The notes beneath the pieces are model-generated. The model was not told the DNA's origin. It saw only the letters and a list, made by a program, of their open reading frames with translations, and did no database searches. A stretch of DNA of 13,948 bases from Flavobacterium psychrophilum (GTDB lineage Bacteria > Bacteroidota > Bacteroidia > Flavobacteriales > Flavobacteriaceae). Position numbers and translations under genes: made by a program. Position 1 is the stretch's first letter, and the number at the start of each line of letters is the position of its first letter. This document shows, one piece after another, positions 1-7,930 of this stretch. The stretch lies in contig DYPB01000033.1 of the NCBI GenBank assembly GCA_020720185.1, positions 2,652 through 16,599 on the forward strand, written 5' to 3'.

Positions 1-1271
1 TCCGCATAGGGCGGATTGATATAAATAACTAATTTTTTTCTTTTTTCGGGGTCATTGATAATATCTTGCAAATTTTTAGGTAGTTTAGAGAAATCATCGT
101 TCAAGAAATCAAACTGAAAACAATTGTCTTTTAATAATAAAGCCCCATTTTCTATTCGGTCGTGCATTACATTAACATCGGATTGGTCGAGGGTTGAGGC
201 AAAAATGTTAAAGCTATTGGTTAATCCTGCCAAAAGATTGCCTGTTCCTGCGGCACAATCCCAGATATAATATTCGTCTTGCCAGTTTTTGCCCAGGGTG
301 TCGGCTATATATTGTTGAGATAACCAAACCCATTCTTTGGGTGTAAAAAATGCTCCTTTGCGTTCCCTGATATCTTGCGAAACTAATAAATCGATTCTAT
401 CTCTAATGTAATCTTGAAACTCATTTATAGGCGGTCGTTTGTATTTTTTCCAAAATTGCTCGTATGCTTTTATGTCTTTAATTTTAATATTTGCATTGAA
501 CAATGATTTTAGATTTTCTTTGGAAATTTCATATCGACTATTACGAAAAACGACAAACAAATTTTCGTTTGTAGGCGTGTCATCATCAATGGTGTTGGTG
601 CCTTTATCATCTACAAAAAGGTCGGCAAGATAAAATAGATTGTCTTGAATGTTGAGTTTTTTTGCCTCTTCCCAGTTGAAGTCAATATTTGGTTTTACTT
701 GGTCGAGCCAACGGAGATAAATGGGAACAAAGTTGTTTTTGTCAATCAGAATTTTGCCACTTTCGGTGGCTTTTGCTAAATTGTTTTTGATAAAAAAACG
801 CAGTTCGCAGTCATCTTTTATGTAATCATAAAGATAATAGTCTTGGTCTAACGATTTTTCAATTCGGTTTTTTATTAATAAAAATTCTTTGGTTTCGTGG
901 TTACTTGGGGTTACATTCCAGTTAAAATCATTGAGGTTAAATATATCAACCACAGTATTATATGGGATGAAAACAATTTTTGTTGCATCAAAAGCTCCGA
1001 GAAATGCAGGTGGGAGATATTTATCAAAAGTTCGTGCTTTGCCAATGGTTAAAATCAGTTGAGCAAACATAGAAAAAATATCGTAATTGCCAGTTTTGGC
1101 TTCTGCCCAAAGTAATGATGGTGAATCAAAAAGTTCTTCTTGATTGAAATCTATGCTTTTTGGAGTGATGCAAAAATCTACTTTTCCAATTATAGTTGAA
1201 TTATAATTTGGAAAAAAATCGTCACGAACTTTAATTTTTAGTTCTTCTTCTAATATGTTTTTGTATTTCAT
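1..1271 (-). CDS. Type IIG restriction-modification enzyme, N-terminal part (cut by window edge)
   Basis: The reading frame runs without a stop from an ATG at 1271-1269 to the left edge, giving the first 423 residues of a longer protein. The start of the chain looks like a PD-(D/E)XK nuclease: Asp32 in KVDF is followed by Glu57-Ala58-Lys59 in WAEAKTG. Further on come adenine-methyltransferase motifs in gamma-class order: motif X GAFFTP (306-311), the SAM-binding motif I DCAAGTGN (338-345) and motif IV NPPYA (419-423), right at the edge. Nuclease plus N6-adenine methylase in one chain is the type IIG (Eco57I-like) layout, in which one protein both cuts and methylates its site, with a target-recognition domain expected in the missing C-terminal half. 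It lies 34 bases behind pcrA in the same direction with no terminator seen between them, so read-through from pcrA is possible. The recognition sequence cannot be inferred. A solitary methylase with a decayed nuclease is the main alternative. Confidence 0.85.
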   Translation of the reverse strand, partial: MKYKNILEEELKIKVRDDFFPNYNSTIIGKVDFCITPKSIDFNQEELFDSPSLLWAEAKTGNYDIFSMFAQLILTIGKARTFDKYLPPAFLGAFDATKIVFIPYNTVVDIFNLNDFNWNVTPSNHETKEFLLIKNRIEKSLDQDYYLYDYIKDDCELRFFIKNNLAKATESGKILIDKNNFVPIYLRWLDQVKPNIDFNWEEAKKLNIQDNLFYLADLFVDDKGTNTIDDDTPTNENLFVVFRNSRYEISKENLKSLFNANIKIKDIKAYEQFWKKYKRPPINEFQDYIRDRIDLLVSQDIRERKGAFFTPKEWVWLSQQYIADTLGKNWQDEYYIWDCAAGTGNLLAGLTNSFNIFASTLDQSDVNVMHDRIENGALLLKDNCFQFDFLNDDFSKLPKNLQDIINDPEKRKKLVIYINPPYA

Positions 1272-1305
1272 AAGTTAGTCGTTAGTTGTTTTTTTATAAA
1301 TTAAA

Positions 1306-3636
1306 TCAGCCAATAATATCTAATTTTGCAAACCGTAATAACAATTTTTTAATGCCGCCAACTTCAAATTTTATTTCGGCTTTTTTGTCGGCTCCTGTGC
1401 CTTCCATATTAATTATTTCACCTTTTCCAAAACGGTCGTGCATAATTATATTTCCTGTAACTAACTTATTATCAAATAGATTTGCCTTGTTTGATGAACT
1501 ATCCACAGGTTTTAATTTTCGGATATTAAGGTTGCTATTTGCTCTCCCTTCGGAGGTAGGAGGGGAGGGAGGTGTACCTGAAATTGGTTTTGCTAATCGT
1601 AGTTTTGATTTGTCAATATCTCCAAAAATATCGTTGTCAATCATGGGTTTATATCGATAATTGGTTTCTTCTGGGGTAAGATATTCGAGGTATTCGCCGT
1701 CAATTTCTTCTAGGAATCTGCTCGGTTCGCTGTCTGTCAAACTTCCCCAGCGGTATCTGGATTGTGCGTAGGTTAAATAGGCTTGGTGTTCGGCTCGGGT
1801 TAGGGCAACATAAAATAGGCGTCGTTCTTCTTCCAATTCGTTTCGGGTGCTCATACTCATTGCTGATGGAAATAAATTTTCTTCTAATCCTACGATGAAA
1901 ACTTGTGGAAATTCGAGCCCTTTTGCTAAATGGATGGTCATTAATGCTACTTTGTCATCGTCTGATGTGTCTCGGTCTAAATCGGTGGCAAGGGCAATAT
2001 CTTCCATGAATTCTGCCAACGACCCTGTTGATCCGTCTATTTCTTTTTGTCCTTCGGTAAAATCTTTAAGACCATTGAGAAGTTCTTCAATATTCTGAAT
2101 TTTTGCCATTCCTTCGGGGGTGGCATCTTTTTTATATTCTTGAATTAAACCTGTTTTTTTGGCTACATAATCGGTAATATTAAAAGCGTCTTGGTTTTGA
2201 TTGATAACCTGAAAACTTTCTATCATTGTTACAAAATCTTGTAATTTTTGTTTGGTGCCGCTGTTTAGTTTGAGGTCTGTTTTGTCAATATTTTTCATTA
2301 CTTCAAATATTGATCTTTTGTAATGATTGGCAGCGACCGTAAGTTTATCAAGCGTTGTATCCCCAATACCTCGGGCTGGAAAATTGATAATCCTCATTAA
2401 GGCTTCTTCATCTTTTGGGTTTAAAACTAATCGCAAATAGCACAAAACATCTTTAATTTCTTTGCGTTGATAAAATGATAATCCGCCGTAAATTCGATAG
2501 GGAATATCTTTTTTTCGCAGGGCATCTTCCATAGCTCTGGATTGTGCATTGGTGCGGTATAGGATGGCAAACTGTCCGTTTCGCAACTGGTTATTGATTT
2601 TTTGTTCCCAAATTGTAGTGGCTACAAATCTCCCTTCTTCACTATCGGTAACACTTCGATGAACTTTAATTTTATTGCCAAAATCATTATTTGTCCAAAC
2701 TATTTTGTCGAGTTTGGTTTTATTTTTGTCTATAATCGAATTTGCGGCTTGTACTATGTTTTTTGTCGAGCGATAATTTTGTTCTAACCGATAGGTTTGC
2801 ACGCCGTGATAATCTTTTTGAAAATTAAGAATATTATTGATATTTGCACCTCGGAAGGCATAAATAGACTGGGCATCATCGCCAACAACACATATATTTT
2901 GAAATTTATCGGATAAAGCTCGAACAATTAAGTATTGTGAATGATTGGTATCTTGGTACTCATCAACTAGAATATAACGAAAACGGTTTTGATATTTTGC
3001 TAAAACATCTGGAAAACGATTTAGTAATTCGTTGGTTTTTAATAACAAATCGTCAAAATCCATAGCTCCAGCTTTGAAACATCTTTCTACATAATTTTGA
3101 TAAATTTCTCCTAATCTTGGCTTTTTACTCATGGCATCTGCCTCTTGCAATTCGGGATTGTTAAAATAAGCTTTTACAGTAATTAGCGAATTTTTATAAG
3201 ATGAAATGCGACTTAATATCTGTTTTGGTTTATAAATATCTTTGTCTAACTGCATCTCTTTAATAATGGCACCAATCAATCGAACGGAATCTTGACTGTC
3301 ATAAATTGCAAAATTTGACGGAAAGCCTAATTTATCAGCTTCGCTACGCAAAATTCTCGCAAAAACTGAATGAAAAGTTCCCATCCAAAGATTTTTTGCT
3401 TCTCCAAATCCAACAATATCCGAAATTCTTTTTTTCATTTCTCGGGCTGCTTTGTTGGTAAAAGTGAGTGCTAGAATCGAAAAAGCATCGACGCCTTGAC
3501 TCATCAAATAAGCGATTCTAACGGTTAGAACTCGGGTTTTACCAGAACCTGCCCCAGCAATAATAATCATTGGACCATCTTTTTGGAGTACGGGTGCTTG
3601 TTGGGCTTCGTTGAGTTGGGAGATGTGTTGGTGCAT
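1306..3636 (-). CDS. pcrA: ATP-dependent DNA helicase PcrA/UvrD (superfamily 1A)
   Basis: A complete 776-residue 3'-5' DNA helicase, of the usual family length. It shows the Q motif LNEAQQAPV (8-16), Walker A AGAGSGKT (27-34), Walker B LVDEYQDTN (223-231), motif III VGDDAQSIYAFRGA (251-264), motif V TIHLAKGLEF (567-576) and motif VI RRLFYVALTRA (605-615). Such enzymes unwind DNA in nucleotide excision and mismatch repair and displace proteins from DNA. The C-terminus, around HDRFGKGEII (733-742), matches the small Tudor-like domain of PcrA/UvrD that contacts RNA polymerase. The linker before it holds a Pro-rich stretch (687-699) encoded by a GC-rich repeat, listed separately. The ATG at 3636 sits just before the Q motif, as in homologues. 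A good promoter lies about 80 bases upstream. PcrA and UvrD cannot be separated confidently by eye; Bacteroidota genomes commonly carry this form. Confidence 0.95.
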   Translation of the reverse strand: MHQHISQLNEAQQAPVLQKDGPMIIIAGAGSGKTRVLTVRIAYLMSQGVDAFSILALTFTNKAAREMKKRISDIVGFGEAKNLWMGTFHSVFARILRSEADKLGFPSNFAIYDSQDSVRLIGAIIKEMQLDKDIYKPKQILSRISSYKNSLITVKAYFNNPELQEADAMSKKPRLGEIYQNYVERCFKAGAMDFDDLLLKTNELLNRFPDVLAKYQNRFRYILVDEYQDTNHSQYLIVRALSDKFQNICVVGDDAQSIYAFRGANINNILNFQKDYHGVQTYRLEQNYRSTKNIVQAANSIIDKNKTKLDKIVWTNNDFGNKIKVHRSVTDSEEGRFVATTIWEQKINNQLRNGQFAILYRTNAQSRAMEDALRKKDIPYRIYGGLSFYQRKEIKDVLCYLRLVLNPKDEEALMRIINFPARGIGDTTLDKLTVAANHYKRSIFEVMKNIDKTDLKLNSGTKQKLQDFVTMIESFQVINQNQDAFNITDYVAKKTGLIQEYKKDATPEGMAKIQNIEELLNGLKDFTEGQKEIDGSTGSLAEFMEDIALATDLDRDTSDDDKVALMTIHLAKGLEFPQVFIVGLEENLFPSAMSMSTRNELEEERRLFYVALTRAEHQAYLTYAQSRYRWGSLTDSEPSRFLEEIDGEYLEYLTPEETNYRYKPMIDNDIFGDIDKSKLRLAKPISGTPPSPPTSEGRANSNLNIRKLKPVDSSSNKANLFDNKLVTGNIIMHDRFGKGEIINMEGTGADKKAEIKFEVGGIKKLLLRFAKLDIIG
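1541..1578. repeat. GC-rich, G-tract repeat inserted in frame in pcrA
   Basis: These 38 bases have 25 G or C in otherwise AT-rich DNA. The plus strand carries successive G tracts (GGAGG, GGAGGGGAGGGAGG) and the other strand is C-rich. In the pcrA frame it encodes GTPPSPPTSEGRA, residues 687-699, in the flexible linker between the helicase core and the C-terminal domain. CTCC and GGAG around a four-base loop can form a small hairpin. I recall very similar PPSPPTSEG strings in unrelated Bacteroidota proteins, which suggests a dispersed repeat tolerated in coding sequence; this is recollection and was not searched. No second copy is present in the window. Confidence 0.6.
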
Positions 3637-3707
3637 TTTTATAATTTGAAAAGGGCTAATTTAACTATCAATCGAAAATTTAAAAAATAAAATCATTTTT
3701 TAAAGGA

Positions 3708-3742
3708 TTGTATGCAAAAGTAATTGTTATTTTTTACTTTTG
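3708..3742 (+). promoter_or_regulatory. Promoter of the membrane-anchored protein gene, divergent from pcrA
   Basis: TACTTTTG at 3735-3742 is an exact TAnnTTTG -7 box on the plus strand. The nearest usable TTG is at 3708-3710, 24 bases away, longer than usual, so the -33 element is weak. The leader before the ATG at 3793 would be about 45 bases. The box lies between the -7 and -33 elements of the opposite pcrA promoter, so the two probably compete for polymerase. Confidence 0.45.
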
Positions 3743-3746
3743 GCAA
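3715..3746 (-). promoter_or_regulatory. pcrA promoter, Bacteroidota type
   Basis: Read on the minus strand, TACTTTTG (3722-3715) matches the Bacteroidota -7 consensus TAnnTTTG exactly. A TTG (3746-3744, within TTTTTG) lies 21 bases upstream as a -33 element. Transcription would start near 3711, giving a leader of about 75 bases before the pcrA ATG. It overlaps the opposing promoter of the neighbouring gene. Confidence 0.6.
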
Positions 3747-3792
3747 AAATTTTATCTATTCTCTTTTTGTCTTTTATCTATAAACTATTACT

Positions 3793-4311
3793 ATGGAAAT
3801 CAAAATTTTAGAAATTCTTTCTTACACTATTCCGTCAATTATTACAGCTGCAATTGCCTATTATTTTTTTAATTTGCATATCAAAAATGAAGAAGGAAGG
3901 CGAAGATATTTACTTCAAAAGGAGACTCAAAAAGAAGCTCTGCCTTTGCGGTTACAGGCTTATGAGCGAATGGCTTTGTATTTGGAAAGAATAAATCCTA
4001 CAAATTTATTGATAAGAATAAAACCTGTTGCTGAGGATAAATATTTATACGAAAATTTAGTAATTGGTCAAATTGAACAAGAGTTTGAACATAATTTGAC
4101 TCAACAAATTTATATGACTGAGGAAGGTTGGATGTTAATTACTACTGCAAAAAACGCTACTATTCAGATGGTTAGAATGGCAAGCAACCGTGAAAATATT
4201 AAAACTGCGGATGAATTGAGGGAATTAATTTTTAACGAATTATTAGCAAAACAATCACCGAGTAGTGCTGCATTATCCTATTTAAAAAATGAAGTTCAAA
4301 ATATATGGTAG
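3793..4311 (+). CDS. Membrane-anchored conserved Bacteroidota protein (DUF7935-like)
   Basis: 172 residues, function unknown. One hydrophobic helix lies at about residues 8-27 (LSYTIPSIITAAIAYYFFNL), followed by a positively charged stretch (EEGRRRYLLQKETQKEALPLR), so the protein is probably anchored by its N-terminus with the rest in the cytoplasm. The remainder is largely helical and charged, with a conserved-looking LRLQAYERMALYLERINP segment (52-69). This pattern resembles a small protein family widespread in Bacteroidota that I associate with DUF7935; the family name is from memory. It is the only convincing plus-strand protein gene in the window, divergent from pcrA and convergent with the aminopeptidase. 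No Shine-Dalgarno motif precedes the ATG; the upstream bases are ATAAACTATTACT, typical for this phylum. Confidence 0.8.
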   Translation: MEIKILEILSYTIPSIITAAIAYYFFNLHIKNEEGRRRYLLQKETQKEALPLRLQAYERMALYLERINPTNLLIRIKPVAEDKYLYENLVIGQIEQEFEHNLTQQIYMTEEGWMLITTAKNATIQMVRMASNRENIKTADELRELIFNELLAKQSPSSAALSYLKNEVQNIW

Positions 4312-4330
4312 TTTTTAATTAAAAATTACC
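4307..4330. terminator. Bidirectional terminator between convergent genes
   Basis: GGTA-G-TTTTTAA and TTAAAAA-T-TACC form a 24-base near-perfect palindrome with one G/T position, flanked by one more pair (T4306/A4331). It starts inside the last codons of the plus-strand gene and contains its TAG stop. It lies 14 bases past the minus-strand aminopeptidase stop. Its symmetry suits termination from both sides, although the stem is mostly A-T. Confidence 0.5.
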
Positions 4331-4344
4331 AGTTAAAAGTTTTA

Positions 4345-6429
4345 TTACTCCTTCAACAATTTTTCCAGCAAAACCTTCTCATTATCAGGTAATTTTGAAA
4401 TTAAATTTTCAAAATAAGTGCGGTGCGGTTTGTTTTTTAAAAGTGTTCTGATTTTTGTTCGAGCAAAACCTGCAAATTGCCATTTAAAATGTGTTGCCGC
4501 ATTGATTAAATTAGGTAAATAATTTTCGTCTTTATCGTTCAAAAACAATAAATTCTCTAACGCATTTTGACGGGTTTCGGTTTCAAAATTTGATGATGAA
4601 AAATGCAAAAGTTCTTCATAAAATTTTATTTTATTATCCTCTTGATAATCATTAGTTTGCAATGACAAATTGAGCCATAAAATTCTTAAATTATAATCGT
4701 TAAAACCAATCCAATTTTTTGTTTTTTCTAACAAATTCATTCTGTCTTCTGGAAAACTTTGCCACAATTTAGTCAAGGCTATTTCTTTTGTAATGTAGGA
4801 TTTATCGTCTAAAAACGATTCAAATTTGGGTTTAAAATCCAAAGGAATTTCGTTCAAGTTTTCTGCAACAGTTTGTCTAATTTGTATATCATTGGTTTGC
4901 AAGGCAAGATTTAGTAGATTTCTTTTTTCGGCAAAAGGAATTTTTCTGATCTGAATAATTATTTGTTGTTTTACAGCATTATAAATTTTTGATGTTAATA
5001 ATTTTTCATACTTTTCTTTACTATCTACAAACGGTTTTTTTGCCATTTCCAAAACCTCAAAATATTGTTTCATTGCATCGTTTTTTGCTAACATTTTTTT
5101 AGCCATTTCGATGTCAAAATCTGCTTTTTCGAGCCATTCGTTTTGAAATTTTGCAGTGTCAAAATCAGAAATTTTATTAATTTCTGCTAAGAAGTTTGCC
5201 GTTTCTACATTCTGGAATTTGTATTTTTTGAGGTAATTTTTTATTGCTTTCTGAAATTTTTCATGCCCAATTTCTTCGTCTAAAAATCGTAATGCCCAAG
5301 CTCCTTTTTGATAAAAACTCAACGAACTCGCTCTTTCATTCAATATAGGAATGGTATCGTTCTTTGAGGCATATTTTAATTGCAAAGCCGTTTGATACAT
5401 CTTATAATTATAATAATCGCTACCGAAAATATTCTTTTCTGCCAAAAGTGCAAAATAAGTAGCAAAGCCTTCCTGCAACCAATGATGCTTCCCTGACTTT
5501 GCCGTAATCAAATTGCCAAACCATTGATGGGCCAGTTCGTGAGCATTAACATTAATATAATTTTTATCGTTAAATCCAATAGAATCGACCACAAAATCTC
5601 GGGCAAAAATAGTGGCAGTGGTATTTTCCATACCTGCATAGACAAAATCTCGAACTGGAATTTGTTTGTAAAGTTGCCACGAAAATTCAATGCCAATTTC
5701 TTTTTCTAAAAAATCAAAAATCTGTTGGCTGTATCTGTAAGTAGATTCAAATTTAGATTTGTCAGCCGGTTCAATAAAAAACTGCAAGGATTTACCTGAT
5801 TTTGAAACCACAACTTGATTTTCAAATTTTCCAATGGCAAGCATTAAAAGATATGAAGACATGGGTTTTTGCATTCTATATCGCCACAGAATTTCATTTC
5901 CAATAGCAATTTCTTCTTTCAAAATACCATTTGCAATAACAGTATAATCTTTATCGAAAATTATATCTAAATTAAAAATAAGTTTCTCATTCACATCATC
6001 AAAACTCGGAAACCAATGGCTGGTATATTTGCCTTGACCTTGTGTCCAAATTTGATTACCAACAAAATACATTGCTTGTTTTGGTTTACATAAATAATTG
6101 AAAGACAGTGTGTTTTTACCTTTTTTAAATCCTTCAAATAGCTTTAAAAATTTAGTAGTATTAGAAAAATTAACCTTTTTTCCGTTAATAAAAACATCGG
6201 TAAAACTCATATTTTGAGCATCAATTCTAATAGTATCCACAATATTTATAATCTCAAAATCATAAATAAGCTTACCCGAAACAGTTTTCTCTTTGGGATT
6301 AATAGAGATTTTACCTAAAACGGATTTAAAATCAACTGAATTAGAGGGTGAGGCACGCCATTGGATAGACTCACTTGCTTGTATTCCTATAATGGAAAAA
6401 CACAAAATAGTTAAATAGAAATGTCTCAT
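4345..6429 (-). CDS. Exported M1-family zinc aminopeptidase
   Basis: 694 residues. It removes N-terminal amino acids from peptides with a single zinc ion. The M1 signature is complete: the exopeptidase motif AGMEN (265-269), HELAH (297-301) with zinc ligands His297 and His301 and catalytic Glu298, the third ligand Glu320 in WLQEGFA, and the transition-state Tyr373 in FYQKGAW. Residues 1-18 form a Sec signal peptide ending IQA, with no lipobox cysteine at the right place, so the enzyme is probably periplasmic. Residues 30-200 fit the beta-rich N-terminal domain. The helical, repeat-like region after about 440 fits the C-terminal HEAT-like domain. It is likely used to break down imported or extracellular peptides. 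It stands apart from ftsY behind a 168-base spacer in which I found no clear promoter box. Confidence 0.92.
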   Translation of the reverse strand: MRHFYLTILCFSIIGIQASESIQWRASPSNSVDFKSVLGKISINPKEKTVSGKLIYDFEIINIVDTIRIDAQNMSFTDVFINGKKVNFSNTTKFLKLFEGFKKGKNTLSFNYLCKPKQAMYFVGNQIWTQGQGKYTSHWFPSFDDVNEKLIFNLDIIFDKDYTVIANGILKEEIAIGNEILWRYRMQKPMSSYLLMLAIGKFENQVVVSKSGKSLQFFIEPADKSKFESTYRYSQQIFDFLEKEIGIEFSWQLYKQIPVRDFVYAGMENTTATIFARDFVVDSIGFNDKNYINVNAHELAHQWFGNLITAKSGKHHWLQEGFATYFALLAEKNIFGSDYYNYKMYQTALQLKYASKNDTIPILNERASSLSFYQKGAWALRFLDEEIGHEKFQKAIKNYLKKYKFQNVETANFLAEINKISDFDTAKFQNEWLEKADFDIEMAKKMLAKNDAMKQYFEVLEMAKKPFVDSKEKYEKLLTSKIYNAVKQQIIIQIRKIPFAEKRNLLNLALQTNDIQIRQTVAENLNEIPLDFKPKFESFLDDKSYITKEIALTKLWQSFPEDRMNLLEKTKNWIGFNDYNLRILWLNLSLQTNDYQEDNKIKFYEELLHFSSSNFETETRQNALENLLFLNDKDENYLPNLINAATHFKWQFAGFARTKIRTLLKNKPHRTYFENLISKLPDNEKVLLEKLLKE

Positions 6430-6597
6430 TTAGGTATTATTAAGAATCTAAAAGGATGAGGAAAAATTATTTTAATAAAGCTTTGATAATCAACTAATTT
6501 TTAATTATATTTTAAAAATGATTAAAGAATAGAACCCACCATAAATTTGCTAATGATAGTTAACAAAACCGTTTTATAACTTACTTTAAAAATGTAA
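6430..6597. other. Spacer upstream of the aminopeptidase gene
   Basis: 168 very AT-rich bases between the small membrane-protein gene and the aminopeptidase ATG. I see no open frame of note, no strong hairpin and no exact TAnnTTTG box on the minus strand. The aminopeptidase promoter, if it lies here, diverges from consensus. Confidence 0.5.
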
Positions 6598-6771
6598 TTA
6601 CCTGTTTTTTAAGCGTTTGTAAAAACCTAAAAAGCAAAATATAGTTCCTAAAATGAGCATTGTATAATATAAAGTACTATCGGTTTTATGGAAATAATTA
6701 GCTAATCCAAAAGAGATTAAACTAACTATGTAAAGATAAATTGGACTTTTATTTTTTGAAAAATTATTCAT
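6598..6771 (-). CDS. Small two-helix membrane protein downstream of ftsY
   Basis: An unbroken 57-residue frame starts with ATG at 6771-6769 and ends in TAA at 6598-6600. The sequence begins MNNFSKNKSPIYLYIVSLIS. It has two hydrophobic stretches (about residues 10-25 and 36-51) separated by a short polar loop (FHKTDST), and ends in a basic tail (YKRLKNR), so both ends are probably cytoplasmic. The start codon lies six bases after the ftsY stop, so the two are almost certainly co-transcribed. I recognise no family and assign no function. The length, hydrophobic pattern and position argue for a real gene rather than chance, but the AT-rich composition leaves some doubt. Confidence 0.6.
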   Translation of the reverse strand: MNNFSKNKSPIYLYIVSLISFGLANYFHKTDSTLYYTMLILGTIFCFLGFYKRLKNR

Positions 6772-6777
6772 ATCATT

Positions 6778-7752
6778 TTATTTAAAAAAACTATCAACAA
6801 ATTCGTATTTATTAAAAACCTGCAAATCATCAATACCTTCTCCGACTCCAATGTATTTTACAGGAATTTGAAATTGATCAGAAATACCAATAACGACACC
6901 CCCTTTTGCGGTTCCGTCTAGTTTTGTGATTGTTAAACAACTAACTTCAGTTGCTGCTGTAAATTGTTTGGCTTGTTCAAAAGCATTTTGTCCTGTAGAG
7001 CCATCAAGAACCAACATTACATCGTGTGGAGCGTCTGGAATTACTTTTTTCATAACATTTTTAACCTTTGTTAATTCATTCATTAATCCAATTTTGTTAT
7101 GTAATCTTCCTGCGGTGTCAATGATAACAATGTCAGCATCTTGTTTTATTGCACTTTGCAAAGTATCAAACGCAACCGATGCCGGGTCGCTGCCCATTTG
7201 TTGTTTTACAATAGGAATTTGAACCCTGTCTGCCCAAATCTGTAATTGATCAATTGCTGCAGCCCGAAAAGTATCAGCGGCACCGAGAACAACATTGTAT
7301 CCTTGTTTTTTAAGTTGATTGGATAGTTTACCAATAGTTGTGGTTTTGCCAACGCCATTAACACCCACAACCATAAGTACATAAGGTCTGTTCTTTTGAG
7401 GAATTACAAATTCTGTTGCTTCACCAGTATTGGTTTCTGATAGTAATTCGGCAATTTCGTGATGCAAAATTTGGTTTAACTCGTCTGTATCTAAATATTT
7501 ATCATCGGCAACTCGTTTTTCGATCCGATTGATAATTTTTAGAGTAGTATTTACTCCAACATCCGATGAAATAAGGATTTCTTCTAAATTATCAAGTACT
7601 GACTCATCAACTTTTGATTTTCCTGCTACGGCTTTGGTCAATTTTGAGAGAAAACTTGTTTTTGTTTTCTCTAATCCTTTGTTGAGTGTTTGTTTTTGTT
7701 GCTCGTTAAGGATTGGTTCATTCTTTGAAAATATTTTTTTGAAGAAACTCAT
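6778..7752 (-). CDS. ftsY: Signal recognition particle receptor FtsY
   Basis: 324 residues. This GTPase docks the SRP-ribosome complex at the inner membrane so that membrane proteins are inserted during translation. The NG domain is complete: a helical N domain (about 20-110), P-loop GVNGVGKTT (130-138), the SRP-GTPase insertion start DTFRAAA (160-166), G3 motif DTAGR (212-216), G4 motif TKLDG (276-280) and the closing GVGEGIDDLQVF (302-313). The acidic A domain of the E. coli protein is absent. Instead the chain starts with a short basic amphipathic segment (MSFFKKIFSK), which can bind the membrane by itself. It follows the rpmB-rpmG-DUF4295 operon, a common Bacteroidota order, but here a 355-base spacer with a terminator separates them, so it probably has its own promoter. 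Confidence 0.95.
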   Translation of the reverse strand: MSFFKKIFSKNEPILNEQQKQTLNKGLEKTKTSFLSKLTKAVAGKSKVDESVLDNLEEILISSDVGVNTTLKIINRIEKRVADDKYLDTDELNQILHHEIAELLSETNTGEATEFVIPQKNRPYVLMVVGVNGVGKTTTIGKLSNQLKKQGYNVVLGAADTFRAAAIDQLQIWADRVQIPIVKQQMGSDPASVAFDTLQSAIKQDADIVIIDTAGRLHNKIGLMNELTKVKNVMKKVIPDAPHDVMLVLDGSTGQNAFEQAKQFTAATEVSCLTITKLDGTAKGGVVIGISDQFQIPVKYIGVGEGIDDLQVFNKYEFVDSFFK

Positions 7753-7930
7753 TTTGGATTTAGAAATTTAGATTTTATTTTGAATATCAACAGTTTTGTT
7801 TCAGAATGTAAATAATTTAGAGTCAATACTTTAATTTTTTATAGAAACAGAAGTTTTGTGTTTTATATCTATTTGGTATATTTTTAGATTTTTTAGAAGA
7901 CCATTGTTTATATTCAAATGGTTTGTCTTT

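Noticed and set aside
439..633. 64-residue plus-strand frame opposite the restriction gene
   Set aside because: It is antisense to the clear methylase frame, and its composition is that of reversed coding sequence.
1286..2787. Open frames on the plus strand opposite pcrA (1286-1660, 1847-2098, 2602-2787)
   Set aside because: They lie antisense within a conserved helicase gene and have no recognisable domains or promoter. They look like shadows of its codon usage.
5524..5709. Plus-strand frame opposite the aminopeptidase active site region, and its minus-strand partner 5508-5696
   Set aside because: Both are in the wrong frame of a gene with a complete catalytic signature.
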